From NCBI GenBank assembly GCA_009693055.1, contig SHYA01000002.1, forward strand, positions 1 to 64,000: 64,000 bases of DNA, given 5' to 3'. Of this stretch, positions 45,304-53,922 are shown piece by piece; the first letter of the stretch is position 1, and every line of letters begins with the position of its first letter. The notes below the pieces were generated by a model that had not been told where the DNA came from, did not search any database, and saw nothing but the letters and a program-made list of their open reading frames with translations. The position numbers and the translations under genes were made by a program. This stretch comes from Dehalococcoidia bacterium (GTDB taxonomy: Bacteria; Chloroflexota; Dehalococcoidia; Lucifugimonadales; SHYT01).

Positions 45304-46134
45304 CTACGCGGTTGCGGGTGTGCTGGGGGAGCGCGGCGTAGCCTTCAGAGCCTTGTCCACTTTGCGGGCGATAGGGCCGAGCAGTCGCGGCACGGTGGAG
45401 TGCGTCAAGTCTATCTGGAGGGGCGTGATGGAGACGTGGTTGTGGTGAATGGCCCAGATGTCGGTGCCTTCAACCAGGGTGCCGACGGGATTGCTCCGGG
45501 TCACCCTGAACCGCATCTGTCGGCCTTTTCCCGCCTCGCTGACCACGTCGGCCCACGCGCGTCGGCCTGGCCGTGTGATCCGCACGCTCCCGAGCTGGTT
45601 AAGCGGCACGTTGGGCACGTTGACGTTGAGCAGAAGCGGCCGATCGGTGGTGTGCCCAGCGTTCTCCAGTCCCGCGTGCTCCAACTGCCGGACGAGGAGC
45701 TTGAGCACGCCGCCGGCCGGCCCGTAGAGGACCCTGGTGACGGCGGCGACGGAGACGGCGATGGCGGGCACGCCTCGAAAGTAGCCCTGGAGCGCCGCGC
45801 CCACGGTGCCGGAGACCAGCACGTCCTCGCCCAAGTTGGACCCGGCATTGATGCCGGCGACCACTAGGTCTACCTGGCCGGGAAAGAGCGCATCCAGCGC
45901 GACAAGGACCGCGTCGCACGGAGTTCCGTCCACGGTGTAGCTAGGAACGCCTTGCGCGATGGGTGCAATCCGGTTTACTTGGACAGGGTGCTGGAGTGAG
46001 ACTGACGTCCCCGTCCCGCTCCGCTCCTGGTCTGGGGCGCAAACGACGACGTCCGCCACCTCGCGCAGCGCCTTGGCGGCGGCGAGGATGCCGGGAGCGT
46101 GGATACCATCGTCGTTCGTGAGGAGGATGCGCAT
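45304..46134 (-). CDS. surE: 5'/3'-nucleotidase SurE
   Basis: 276 residues from ATG 46134. Metal-binding LTNDDGIHAPGI at the N-terminus, SGTGTSVSLQ, DGTPCDAVLVAL and VAGINAGSNLGEDVLVSGTV are the SurE signature set. It dephosphorylates nucleoside monophosphates. The upstream region on the minus strand has a TATACT box only ~10 bases before the start, so it may be leaderless. Confidence 0.95.
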   Translation of the reverse strand: MRILLTNDDGIHAPGILAAAKALREVADVVVCAPDQERSGTGTSVSLQHPVQVNRIAPIAQGVPSYTVDGTPCDAVLVALDALFPGQVDLVVAGINAGSNLGEDVLVSGTVGAALQGYFRGVPAIAVSVAAVTRVLYGPAGGVLKLLVRQLEHAGLENAGHTTDRPLLLNVNVPNVPLNQLGSVRITRPGRRAWADVVSEAGKGRQMRFRVTRSNPVGTLVEGTDIWAIHHNHVSITPLQIDLTHSTVPRLLGPIARKVDKALKATPRSPSTPATA

Positions 46135-46233
46135 CGCGCGTCCAGTATACCAAGCGCCTGCTGGGCACCTGTCGGAGCGCTTGCTGGGGGCCTTTTTCCG
46201 GATGCACGGCCACTTGCGTGTAAGTACGGGCCG

Positions 46234-46392
46234 CTGACGCAGCCGCAAGAGCCGGGCGGCGCTCCCCACGAGACGCTGCCGCAGCAGGGTGTGGGCCGGA
46301 TGGCCAACCTGAACGGCAGCCACGTGCTGATGATGCAGCAGGATGACGCGGGGAACGTCCACCTCCGTTCGTACAGCACCGCGGCGCTGTGA
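46234..46392 (+). pseudogene. Short frame resembling a protein C-terminus
   Basis: Within the 350-base gap 46135-46484, the plus strand is open from before 46234 to a stop at 46390-46392. The last ~40 codons read like protein (GVGRMANLNGSHVLMMQQDD then GNVHLRSYSTAAL). No RBS/start pair fits. I cannot assign it; it may be the end of a deleted gene. Confidence 0.25.
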
Positions 46393-46484
46393 CCCGAGGA
46401 CGCCCACTCGATCTGGCATGGGCTGAATAACAGGGGCGTGGCTGCGTCCGCATTCGCGGTTGGAGCGAGGCTGAGCTTCGCGAG

Positions 46485-47525
46485 ATGAGCGTGCTTGCCG
46501 CCCCTCAGTTGGGGCAGCGGCTTGCCGTCCTACCGAGCGAGCTCGTGAACGCTGCTCTGCGCTCCCTTCAGCCCCTGGCCGGTCGTTTCGCGATCGAGGG
46601 CGACTCGGTCTGCTTCATCCCGCGATTCCCGTTTCTCGACGGCACGCGCTACTCGCTGCTTGTCAACGCGGCGGATGCCCCCGAGGTCTGGACGATTCAC
46701 CGGCCGAAGCAGGCGGGCGCGCCGGCAACGGATGTCCTCGCGGTCCACCCCAGCGCGGACGAGTTGCCCGTCAACCAGTTGAAGCTGTACGTTCACTTCT
46801 CAAGTCCCATGGGCGACGGGTGGGCCGCCCGCGCCGTCCACGTGCGTCGTGCGGACAACGCCCAGCCGCTCGACGGCGTATTCCTTGCGATGGAACCGGA
46901 GCTGTGGGATTCAGCGCGCCGGCGGCTCGCGCTCTTGCTGGAGCCTGGCCGGATCAAGCGCGGACTCCTTCCGAATCAGGAGGTAGGCTACCCTTTGATC
47001 GAGGGCGTGCCGATTGTCGTCACCATCGGCGCGGAGTGCCGAGATGCCGCCGGCCGGCCGCTGCGAGCCGGCGCGGAACGGCGTTACGCGGTCGGGCCGC
47101 CGGTGCGTGCGCGAGTCGTCCCGTCCAGTTGGCGCTGCCGCCCTCCCGCCGCCGGGTCGTCGGACCCGCTGACCGTGGAGTTCGACCGGCCCCTGGACCA
47201 CGCGCTCCTTGAGCACTGCCTCTGGGTCAGCGATGCGGCCGGCGCGCCGTTGGCGGGACGAGGTTCCATTGGCGCGGGTGAGCGGTCACGGCGGTTCGAG
47301 CCGCAGTCACCATGGAAAGAAGGCGAGTACGCGCTGACGGTGGACCCTCGCTTGGAAGACCTCGCGGGCAACTCACTCATCCGGGTGTTTGATAGCGACC
47401 TCACGCGAGCCGAGGACGCACCGGCCGACGCCCGGCACGCCGCCGTAGCCTTCACGTGCTCCCCACCGCGTCATGCCGCACGAAGCGCGCCCGCTCAGCG
47501 CGCCAGGGGCGTTCCAGGCCGGTGA
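46485..47525 (+). CDS. Hypothetical protein with Ig-like (SbsA-type) segments
   Basis: 346 residues. Two stretches resemble bacterial Ig-like adhesion domains: LPVNQLKLYVHFSSPMGDGW at ~85-105, and DPLTVEFDRPLDHALLEHCL at ~225-245, the latter followed by WKEGEYALTVDPRLEDLAGN, the classic 'YxLxVxxxlxDxaGN' end. No signal peptide is evident. The last ~30 residues are Ala/Arg-rich and overlap the PLD remnant on the other strand. Function unknown. Confidence 0.65.
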   Translation: MSVLAAPQLGQRLAVLPSELVNAALRSLQPLAGRFAIEGDSVCFIPRFPFLDGTRYSLLVNAADAPEVWTIHRPKQAGAPATDVLAVHPSADELPVNQLKLYVHFSSPMGDGWAARAVHVRRADNAQPLDGVFLAMEPELWDSARRRLALLLEPGRIKRGLLPNQEVGYPLIEGVPIVVTIGAECRDAAGRPLRAGAERRYAVGPPVRARVVPSSWRCRPPAAGSSDPLTVEFDRPLDHALLEHCLWVSDAAGAPLAGRGSIGAGERSRRFEPQSPWKEGEYALTVDPRLEDLAGNSLIRVFDSDLTRAEDAPADARHAAVAFTCSPPRHAARSAPAQRARGVPGR

Positions 47526-47665
47526 GGTTGAGCTGCGGAGGCAATTGAGCGCCACCGCGACCAGTCCACGAAGTCCCCGAGTACCCGTCTGCGGAAGGCC
47601 ACGTCGTCCAGATCGCACTTGAATTCGCGCTCGTTGTGGAGATTCGTCGTGGACCCAAGTCTCAT
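47495..47665 (-). pseudogene. C-terminal remnant of a phospholipase-D-like protein
   Basis: A 56-codon frame with ATG at 47665. It starts MRLGSTTNLHNEREFKCDLD, which matches the end of the second PLD active-site block (GSxN...), followed by VLGDFVDWSRWRSI, the usual final helix. The upstream HKD motif is absent, so it cannot be active. It sits in the 230-base gap before the LLM pair and overlaps the preceding gene by 31 bases. Confidence 0.4.
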
Positions 47666-47699
47666 AGACTATTGCAACCATCGTGAACGCGGACCAGGC

Positions 47700-47728
47700 T
47701 TGAAGTGTTTACCGCAAGGTGCTATAAC
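47700..47728 (+). promoter_or_regulatory. Promoter of the tandem LLM genes
   Basis: TTGAAG (47700-47705), 17-base spacer, TATAAC (47723-47728); GGAGGGAAGG then ATG 47757. Confidence 0.65.
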
Positions 47729-47756
47729 GGCGGTAGTTCACTGAGGGAGGGAAGGT

Positions 47757-49022
47757 ATGCTTATCGGGCATTTCACAGAGCTGCCCTGGCAAGACCCAAA
47801 GACCGGGGTAATGGGAACGAGCGCGTTCATCGGTGGGGAGACCATCAGCAATAAGATTTACGACCCGGAGATAGGGGCGCACCTTTATAACCGGTACATT
47901 GACGAGAAGTTGTACGCGGAGGAGGTGGGGTTTGAGGGGCTCATGATGAACGAGCACCATGGCACCCCCTTCTGCATGCAAAGCGTCACCAATGTGCTCT
48001 TGACCATCCTGGCTCGCCAGAGCAGGACGGCCAAGCTGATTCCGCTCGGGAACCCGCTACCGATATGGGACGACCCCCTGTGGCTTGCAGAGCACCTGGC
48101 GATGGTGGACATGATCTCCGGCGGGCGGCTGGTGTCAGGGATTGTTCGCGGGGCCGGCTCAGAGAGCATTGCCCATAACACCGCCACGGTGTATAACCGG
48201 GAGCGATTCAACGAGGCACACGACTTCATTGTGAAGACGTGGACGACGCCGGGGCCGTTCCGGTGGGAAGGGAAACACTACCAGTTCCGCTACGTAAACC
48301 CCTGGTGCTTGCCGCTTCAGAGGCCCCACCCGCAGATCTGGGTGCCTGGGATCTCCAGTCCGGAGACGGTCAAGTGGTGTGCAGAGCATCATTACCCATA
48401 CGTGTTGCTCGCGACGCAACTGGAGCCGACCAAGGAAAGTTTTGAGCTGTACCGGCAGCACGCGGCCGAAGTGGGATACAAATCCAGCACAGCGAATGTT
48501 GGCTACATGTTCAAGGTCCACCCGGATGAGACGGAAGAGCTGGCGGAGGAGGCAGGCAGAAAATACCTGAGTGGCGTGTTCAATCCCTTTATCCAACAGG
48601 GGAACGAGTCCTTCGTAGCCCCTCACATCTTTTCGCCGCCTGGGTATTCCTCCCGGGCATCCGTAGCACGACTGCAGAAGTTCTTTGTTGACCGGCAGAC
48701 TGGGAAGGCCTCATTTGCGCAGACGTATGAGGAGGAGGTCCGGAAGTTTGGGATCGTCGCCGGCACGCCCAAGACCGTGATCCCAAAGGTCCGTTACGTC
48801 CTTGAGTACCTGCGCCCCGGCACCGTGTTCCTGTGGGACGGTGATGGCGCCATGACGCACGATGACCAGACACGGAGCCTCAGGCTTCACGGCCAGGAAA
48901 TCATCCCTGCCATCAAGGAGATGGCCAAGGAGTTGGACCTGAAGAGCTCGTTTGAGACGAACGACGGAACGGGAATTTCACCCGCGGTGCGGGCCAAGGC
49001 GCAGGCCGAAGACAAGGTCTAA
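47757..49022 (+). CDS. LLM-class flavin-dependent monooxygenase, tandem copy 1
   Basis: 421 residues. Luciferase-like TIM-barrel: MLIGHFTELPWQ, YAEEVGFEGLMMNEHHGTPF (catalytic-site His region), WDDPLWLAEHLAMVDMISGG, GIVRGAGSESIAHN and PPGYSSRASVARLQ. Same architecture as large two-component flavin monooxygenases of the SAR202-expanded class; reduced FMN would come from a separate reductase, none of which is adjacent. The second copy starts 37 bases after the stop, with its own RBS, so they form an operon. Confidence 0.93.
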   Translation: MLIGHFTELPWQDPKTGVMGTSAFIGGETISNKIYDPEIGAHLYNRYIDEKLYAEEVGFEGLMMNEHHGTPFCMQSVTNVLLTILARQSRTAKLIPLGNPLPIWDDPLWLAEHLAMVDMISGGRLVSGIVRGAGSESIAHNTATVYNRERFNEAHDFIVKTWTTPGPFRWEGKHYQFRYVNPWCLPLQRPHPQIWVPGISSPETVKWCAEHHYPYVLLATQLEPTKESFELYRQHAAEVGYKSSTANVGYMFKVHPDETEELAEEAGRKYLSGVFNPFIQQGNESFVAPHIFSPPGYSSRASVARLQKFFVDRQTGKASFAQTYEEEVRKFGIVAGTPKTVIPKVRYVLEYLRPGTVFLWDGDGAMTHDDQTRSLRLHGQEIIPAIKEMAKELDLKSSFETNDGTGISPAVRAKAQAEDKV

Positions 49023-49059
49023 CCGAAAGACGCGACAGCACAGCGAGGAGGAGGGAGCC

Positions 49060-50310
49060 ATGCTTATAGGACACTTTACCGAACAGCCGTATCAAGACGC
49101 GGACTTGAAGATGAATCCAAGCAACATGATTGGCACCAGCAACGCGTTCTACAAGCCTGCGATTGGGGCGCAACTCTATAACCGGTACCTGGACGAAAAG
49201 ATCTACGCCGAAGAGGTGGGGTTCGAGGGGCTCATGATGAATGAGCACCACGACCTCCCGGCCTGCATGCAAAGTGTGACCAACGTGGCGCTCACCATCC
49301 TGGCGCGGCAGACCAGGAAGGCCAAGCTCATCATGCTGGGGAACGTGCTGCCGCTCTGGGACGACCCGCTGTGGCTGGCGGAGCACCTGGCCATGGTGGA
49401 CATGATCTCCGGTGGGCGTTTGGTGTCCGGCATCGTGCGCGGCGCCGGCACGGAGAGCCTGGCGCACAACGCCAACACGACCTACAACCGGGAGCGGTTC
49501 AACGAGGCGCACGACTTCATCGTCAAGACCTGGACCACGCCGGGGCCGTTCCGCTGGGAGGGGAAGCACCTCCAGTTCCGGTACGTGAACCCGTGGTGCC
49601 TCCCATTACAAAAACCCCACCCGCCCATCTGGGTGCCCGGCCTGTCCAGCCCAGAAACGGTGAAATGGTGCGCGGAGCACCACTACCCCTACGTGATGCT
49701 GGCGACGTTGCTGGAGCCAACCAAAGAGATGTTCCAGCTGTACGACCAGCACGCAGCGGAGGTGGGGTACAAGTCCGGAACGCAGCACCACGGCTACCTG
49801 TTCAAGGTGCACGTAGACGACACCGAGCAGCAGGCGGAGGAGGCGGGACGGCGCTTTTTGAGCGGCGTGTTTAACCCCTTTATCGCGCAGGGGAACGAGA
49901 CGGCCATTTCGCCACACCTGTTCCTGCCGCCCGGCTACTCGTCCCGGGCCTCGGTGGCGCGGCTGCAGAAGCTCTTTGTTGACCAGCAGGGGCGGTCAAC
50001 CATCACGCCATCGTACGAGGATGCGGAAAAGCACTACAGCATCATCTCCGGCACGCCCAAGGCGGTGATGCCCAAGGTCAAGCACGTGCTGGAGTACCTG
50101 CGGCCGGGAACCGTCTTCTTTTGGGACGGAGACGGAAGCATGACCCACGAGGACCAGGTCCGCAGCATGCGGCTCTACGGCCAGGAACTTATCCCGGCGG
50201 TCAAGGAGCTGGCCAAGGAGCTGGACCTGAAGAGCCCGTTCGAGACGAACGATGGCACCGGCATCACGCCCGAGGTGTGGGCCAAGGCGAAGGGAGCAGC
50301 AGAAGGCTAA
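49060..50310 (+). CDS. LLM-class flavin-dependent monooxygenase, tandem copy 2
   Basis: 416 residues from ATG 49060 (GAGGAGGAGGGAG upstream). Co-linear with copy 1; differences cluster near the N-terminus (PYQDADLKMNPSNMIGTSN versus WQDPKTGVMGTSAFIG) and in the segment after the PPGYSS motif. The N-terminal loop is where this fold usually meets substrate, so the two may accept different compounds. It is more similar than copy 1 to the partial gene at 1-597 (QHH...LFKVHVD, EETxAISPHLFLPP-type stretch). Confidence 0.93.
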   Translation: MLIGHFTEQPYQDADLKMNPSNMIGTSNAFYKPAIGAQLYNRYLDEKIYAEEVGFEGLMMNEHHDLPACMQSVTNVALTILARQTRKAKLIMLGNVLPLWDDPLWLAEHLAMVDMISGGRLVSGIVRGAGTESLAHNANTTYNRERFNEAHDFIVKTWTTPGPFRWEGKHLQFRYVNPWCLPLQKPHPPIWVPGLSSPETVKWCAEHHYPYVMLATLLEPTKEMFQLYDQHAAEVGYKSGTQHHGYLFKVHVDDTEQQAEEAGRRFLSGVFNPFIAQGNETAISPHLFLPPGYSSRASVARLQKLFVDQQGRSTITPSYEDAEKHYSIISGTPKAVMPKVKHVLEYLRPGTVFFWDGDGSMTHEDQVRSMRLYGQELIPAVKELAKELDLKSPFETNDGTGITPEVWAKAKGAAEG

Positions 50311-50467
50311 GGCTTAAGAGGCCTCAAGCGTCCACCTCCGAAGACTCGGGGCCGCGCGCGGAGGGCCGCCGTGCGCTAGGCGTGGCCTAAGCGGCGCCAT
50401 TGAGATACGTCTGGTCGGGGCTGGCGGCTGAAAAAGAGACCAGACGATGACGAAAGGGGCGAAGAGC

Positions 50468-50911
50468 ATGTCGGAGCAGAACAAGGCGGTGGTCCGCCGT
50501 TTCCTTGAGGCCATCACCAAGCAGGACATGGCCGCCCTGGGACAGGTGGTGGACGCCAACATCGTCATCCACTCACCGCCGGGAATGCCAACCCTGCGTG
50601 GCCTTGACGCCCTAAAGCAAGCGCTATTCGGGTTCTCCAGCGGTGCGCCCGACCTGCGCGCCACCGTTGAGGACGCCCTCGCCGAGGGCGACAAGGTCGC
50701 GGCGCGCATCACCTTGCGCGGCACCCACAAGGGTGATTTCTTCGGCGTCCCGGCGACAGGGAAGCAGTTTACCCTTACCGAGTGCAATATCTACAAGATC
50801 GCCGGTGGCAAGATTGTCGAGGAATGGCCTCAGGCGGACATGCTGGGCGTGATGCAGCAGCTCGGGGCCATCCCTGCACCGGCCCAGGCGGGGGCATCGC
50901 CCCGCCGCTGA
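50468..50911 (+). CDS. SnoaL-like / NTF2-fold polyketide-cyclase-type protein
   Basis: 147 residues from ATG 50468 (AAGGGG upstream; ATG 50447 is an in-frame alternative). NTF2-like fold: EQNKAVVRRFLEAITKQDMA, DANIVIHSPPGMPTLRGLDA, RITLRGTHKGDFFGVPATGK and VEEWPQADMLGVMQQLG are the standard 'ester cyclase/SnoaL' set. Role unknown; near two monooxygenases it may act on their products, but this is only context. Confidence 0.88.
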   Translation: MSEQNKAVVRRFLEAITKQDMAALGQVVDANIVIHSPPGMPTLRGLDALKQALFGFSSGAPDLRATVEDALAEGDKVAARITLRGTHKGDFFGVPATGKQFTLTECNIYKIAGGKIVEEWPQADMLGVMQQLGAIPAPAQAGASPRR

Positions 50912-50938
50912 GGCACAGCGGGTTTGCGCCAGGGATGA

Positions 50939-50970
50939 TTACAGGGGCGGCTCGCGAGCCGCCCCTGTAA
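50939..50970. repeat. Perfect 32-bp palindrome (GTAGGGG-family)
   Basis: TTACAGGGGCGGCTCG followed by its exact reverse complement. It shares the (A/G)GGGGC...GCCCC(T) outer arms with 32708-32736 and 52665-52692. It lies 28 bases after the SnoaL gene and could act as a bidirectional terminator, but there is no T-run. Between here and the pentapeptide gene (50971-51209) I see only a short plus-strand protein-like end (about 50980-51075, ending LVVPVVNPR) without a start. Confidence 0.88.
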
Positions 50971-51209
50971 ATTCTTGCCACCCAATGCGCGGAGGCCAAC
51001 GGCCCCGGCACGTCGCACCGTTACCTCGGCGAACGCGTCACAAGCCTCGTCGTGCCGGTGGTCAACCCGCGTTGATGCGGTGACGGCGGGAGCGCGTGCG
51101 TCGTACTGGAGCGCCCCGAACAATCCTGCTGCCCTTCACGCAGACGTATACTGGTGTGACGGCGTGCACGAAATGAGCCGAAGCACTTAGCGGGACAAGG
51201 GAGGACGCG

Positions 51210-51545
51210 ATGAAGCTAACGCAAGGTGAGCTGGAGCGGATCCTGCAGCAGCACTCCCGCTGGCTCCAGGCGGAAAGCGACGGGAAGCGCGCGGACCTCC
51301 ACGGAGCAGACCTCCGAGGCGCGCAGCTCATGAACGCGGTGTTGAGGAGTGTAGACCTCCACGGCGCGGACCTCCGGGAAGCCGACCTGCGGATGGCCGA
51401 TTTGAGTCTCGCTAACCTGCAGGGCGCCGACCTGCGTGGCGCGAACCTGAGCTTTGCTGACTGCACCGGGGCGGATCTCAGGGCCGCCAACCGCGTCGGC
51501 ACCAACGAGAACGGCACGCGGCTTGGCGGCGCAAACCTGCTGTAG
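51210..51545 (+). CDS. Pentapeptide-repeat protein
   Basis: 111 residues. After a helical cap ([20 protein letters not shown]) come about ten A(D/N)Lxx-type pentapeptides ([18 protein letters not shown]..., [20 protein letters not shown]). Such repeats fold into a right-handed quadrilateral helix. Short family members occur as folding or gyrase-protecting proteins; nothing specific can be said here. Good GGGAGG RBS. Confidence 0.9.
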   Translation: MKLTQGELERILQQHSRWLQAESDGKRADLHGADLRGAQLMNAVLRSVDLHGADLREADLRMADLSLANLQGADLRGANLSFADCTGADLRAANRVGTNENGTRLGGANLL

Positions 51546-51587
51546 TCCTGTGGCTCAGGGGCGCAGTTCTTCGGGTGAAGGACGCGG

Positions 51588-52655
51588 TTACGCGGGCGCT
51601 GGCGTAAGCCCCATCTTTTCGCGCACCTCGGCCATGGTGGCCTTCGCGATGGCGTGCGCACGGCGGGCGCCTACCGCAAGCATCTCATCCACGTAGGCCG
51701 GGTTCGCGGCGTATTCGGCGCGGCGTTGGCGGAACTGCGCCAGGGCCGCGTTGATGTTCTGAGCAAGGTGGCCTTTGCACTCCACGCAACCTCGCTTCGC
51801 GGTTGTGCACTCCGCATACACGGTCTTCACCTCGCTGTCCGTGCTGAACAGCTTGTGCAGGCTGTACACGTTGCACACCTGCGGCCTGCCGGGGTCGGAG
51901 CGGCGGAGCCGCAGCGGGTCGGTGAACGCGGTGCGGATGCGCGCGGCGGTCTCTTCGGGCGTGGCGGCGAGATCCACGTGGTTGTTCAGGCTCTTGCTCA
52001 TCTTGTCCTTGCCGTCCAGCCCGAGGATGAGCGGCGCCTCAGTCAGCCTTGCCTGCGGCTCCGGGAACGTCTCGCCGAACGTGCGGTTGAAGCGGCGCGT
52101 GATCTCGCGGGCGAGCTCCAGGTGCGGCACCTGGTCCTGGCCCACAGGCACGTACTGCGCCTTGTACAGGATGATGTCCGCCGTCTGCAGCACCGGGTAG
52201 CCGAGCAGCCCGTAGCTGACGTGCTCGTCGCCCATTGCCAGCGCCTCCTCGGACTGGTTGGCGGAGGCCTTGGTCACCTGGCGCACCTTCTCCTTGAACG
52301 TCGGGACGCGCATCAGCCAGCCCAGCGGCGTCACCATGCTCAGGAGCGCGTGGAGCGTCAGCACCTCAGGCACGTGGGACTGGACGAAGAGGATGCTGCG
52401 CTTGGGGTCAATCCCCGCCGCCAGCCAGTCCAGCACCATCTCGCGAATGTTCCCCTGGACCTGGCCGGCGTCCTCCTTGCTCTGCACCGTGGTGAGCGCG
52501 TGGACGTCCACGACGCAGTAGATGCACTCGTACCGCTCCTGCAGGACGACCCAGTTCTGGAGGGCGCCCAGGTAGTTGCCTAGGTGGAGGCGTCCGGTGG
52601 GCCGCATGCCGGAAAAGACGCGGGGCGAGTTCACTCCAGTACGCTCCCTCGGCAT
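51588..52655 (-). CDS. trpS: Tryptophanyl-tRNA synthetase
   Basis: 355 residues, class Ic. HIGH-type motif TGRLHLGNYLGAL, then GYPVLQTADIILY (Trp pocket), PVGQDQVPHLELAREITRRF and the KMSKS loop DGKDKMSKSLNNHV. A Cys set (CTTAKRGCVECKGH) near the C-terminus is characteristic of the Fe-S or zinc-containing TrpRS variant, e.g. in Thermotoga, so it may bind a cluster. A GTAGGGGC palindrome lies 10 bases before its start. Confidence 0.95.
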   Translation of the reverse strand: MPRERTGVNSPRVFSGMRPTGRLHLGNYLGALQNWVVLQERYECIYCVVDVHALTTVQSKEDAGQVQGNIREMVLDWLAAGIDPKRSILFVQSHVPEVLTLHALLSMVTPLGWLMRVPTFKEKVRQVTKASANQSEEALAMGDEHVSYGLLGYPVLQTADIILYKAQYVPVGQDQVPHLELAREITRRFNRTFGETFPEPQARLTEAPLILGLDGKDKMSKSLNNHVDLAATPEETAARIRTAFTDPLRLRRSDPGRPQVCNVYSLHKLFSTDSEVKTVYAECTTAKRGCVECKGHLAQNINAALAQFRQRRAEYAANPAYVDEMLAVGARRAHAIAKATMAEVREKMGLTPAPA

Positions 52656-52664
52656 TGAGATGGC

Positions 52665-52692
52665 GTAGGGGCGGTCACTCGGCCGCCCCTAC
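52665..52692. repeat. GTAGGGGC palindromic repeat upstream of trpS
   Basis: Arms GTAGGGGCGG (52665-52674) and CCGCCCCTAC (52683-52692) around TCACTCGG. Third copy of the family. Confidence 0.82.
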
Positions 52693-52718
52693 TAGAGGTG
52701 TGCTTGCTGCCTGAAACG

Positions 52719-52859
52719 CTAGCGGATGCCGCGGTCGTCGGGCGGGACCTCGCGGGCGCGCTTGGCCTGCTGTTGGCGCGACCAGAAGTACACCACCGCC
52801 AGCACGGCGAGCAGGATAAGCCCGATGATGCCCCACCGGCGAAGTTGCGCCTTGTCCAT
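52719..52859 (-). CDS. Small single-pass membrane protein (46 aa)
   Basis: ATG at 52859 with GGAGG 7 bases upstream; stop at 52719. Sequence MDKAQLRRWGIIGLILLAVL followed by AVVYFWSRQQQAKRAREVPP: one transmembrane helix (~9-26) with a basic, Arg/Lys-rich C-terminal side ending DDRGIR. Topology by the positive-inside rule is ambiguous because both sides are basic. No family recognised. It sits between sucD (whose stop is 68 bases upstream) and trpS, all on the same strand. Confidence 0.65.
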   Translation of the reverse strand: MDKAQLRRWGIIGLILLAVLAVVYFWSRQQQAKRAREVPPDDRGIR

Positions 52860-52927
52860 GCTATGCCTCCCAGCTACCGAGAACTCTCAACTGCTATTAT
52901 ACCGCTGCGGCGCACCGGGCGGCCCGC

Positions 52928-53824
52928 TCAGCGGGCGGCGGGCTTCTTCTCCTTGAGCAGGGCCTGCATGGTGGTCCCGATGTCGGCGGGTGTTGGGATG
53001 GGATGCGCGCCTGACTTGGTCAGCGCCTGGATCTTGGCGGCGGCGGTGGCGCCCTTGCCCGTGATGATGGCGCCGGCGTGGCCCATGCGGCGTCCCGGCG
53101 GCGCGGTCTGTCCCACGATGAGGAACGCGACCGGTTTCTTGAAGTGCTGCTTGATGTACGATGCGGCCTGCTGCTCGCCGGAGCCGCCGATTTCGCCGAT
53201 GAGCACCACGCCGTCGGTGTCCGGGTCGTCGTTGAACAGCTTGAGCACGTCCACGAAGTCGGTGCCTTTGATCGGGTCGCCGCCGATGCCCACGCAAGTG
53301 GACTGGCCGATGCCCAGCGCGGAGAGCTGGCCCACGGCCTCGTAGGTGAGTGTGCCGCTGCGGGACACCACGCCGATCCTGCCCGGCTTGTGGATGGCGG
53401 CGGGCATGATGCCCAGCTTGCAGCGCGCGCCGGGGGTGATGACGCCCGGACAGTTGGGGCCGACCAGCCGGACGGGCTTGCCCTTCAGGTACTGGTCCAC
53501 CTTGATCATGTCCTGCACCGGGATGCCCTCCGTGATGCACACGACGAGCTTCACGCCCGCGTCCGCGGCCTCCACGATGGCGTCCGCGGCGAAGGCGGAG
53601 GGGACGAAGATGAGGGAGGTATTCGCGGCGGTCTGCTTGACGGCCTGCTCCACCGTGTTGAAGACCGGCACCCGCTCGTTCCAGAGCGTGCCGCCGCGGC
53701 CGGGCGTGACGCCCGCCACCACCTGCGTGCCGTACTCCATGCACCGCTCCGCATGGAAGCCGCCCTCGCGGCCCGTGAGGCCCTGGACGACCACGCGCGT
53801 GTCCTTGTCAACGAGGATGCCCAT
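52928..53824 (-). CDS. sucD: Succinyl-CoA synthetase, alpha subunit
   Basis: 298 residues. N-terminal CoA-binding domain ([36 protein letters not shown]). Ligase domain: [35 protein letters not shown] and the phosphohistidine loop [13 protein letters not shown] (active His). It makes ATP/GTP from succinyl-CoA in the TCA cycle together with SucC. It is downstream of sucC, but a repeat lies between. Confidence 0.96.
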   Translation of the reverse strand: MGILVDKDTRVVVQGLTGREGGFHAERCMEYGTQVVAGVTPGRGGTLWNERVPVFNTVEQAVKQTAANTSLIFVPSAFAADAIVEAADAGVKLVVCITEGIPVQDMIKVDQYLKGKPVRLVGPNCPGVITPGARCKLGIMPAAIHKPGRIGVVSRSGTLTYEAVGQLSALGIGQSTCVGIGGDPIKGTDFVDVLKLFNDDPDTDGVVLIGEIGGSGEQQAASYIKQHFKKPVAFLIVGQTAPPGRRMGHAGAIITGKGATAAAKIQALTKSGAHPIPTPADIGTTMQALLKEKKPAAR

Positions 53825-53836
53825 GATGCTCCTTAT

Positions 53837-53920
53837 GCCCCTTCTCCATCCGGATGGAGGGGGACGGGCTGTGTGAGGGTGCTTACGAATCCTTCGCTAC
53901 GCTCAGGATGACGCCTTCGG
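53837..53920. repeat. Hairpin repeat inserted between sucC and sucD
   Basis: 53837-53864 is a CCCCTTCTCCAT / ATGGAGGGGG hairpin of the family at 6626, 8861 and 23185; 53881-53915 contains CGCTCAGGATGAC, a relative of the TGTCATTCTGAG ends, and GACGCCTTCGGCGTC, another dyad. The operon has been split by ~98 bases of repeat sequence. Confidence 0.75.
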
Positions 53921-53922
53921 CG

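Noticed and set aside
50975-51190. 71-codon frame before the pentapeptide gene
   Set aside because: No RBS and odd composition; only a short protein-like end in another frame is visible.
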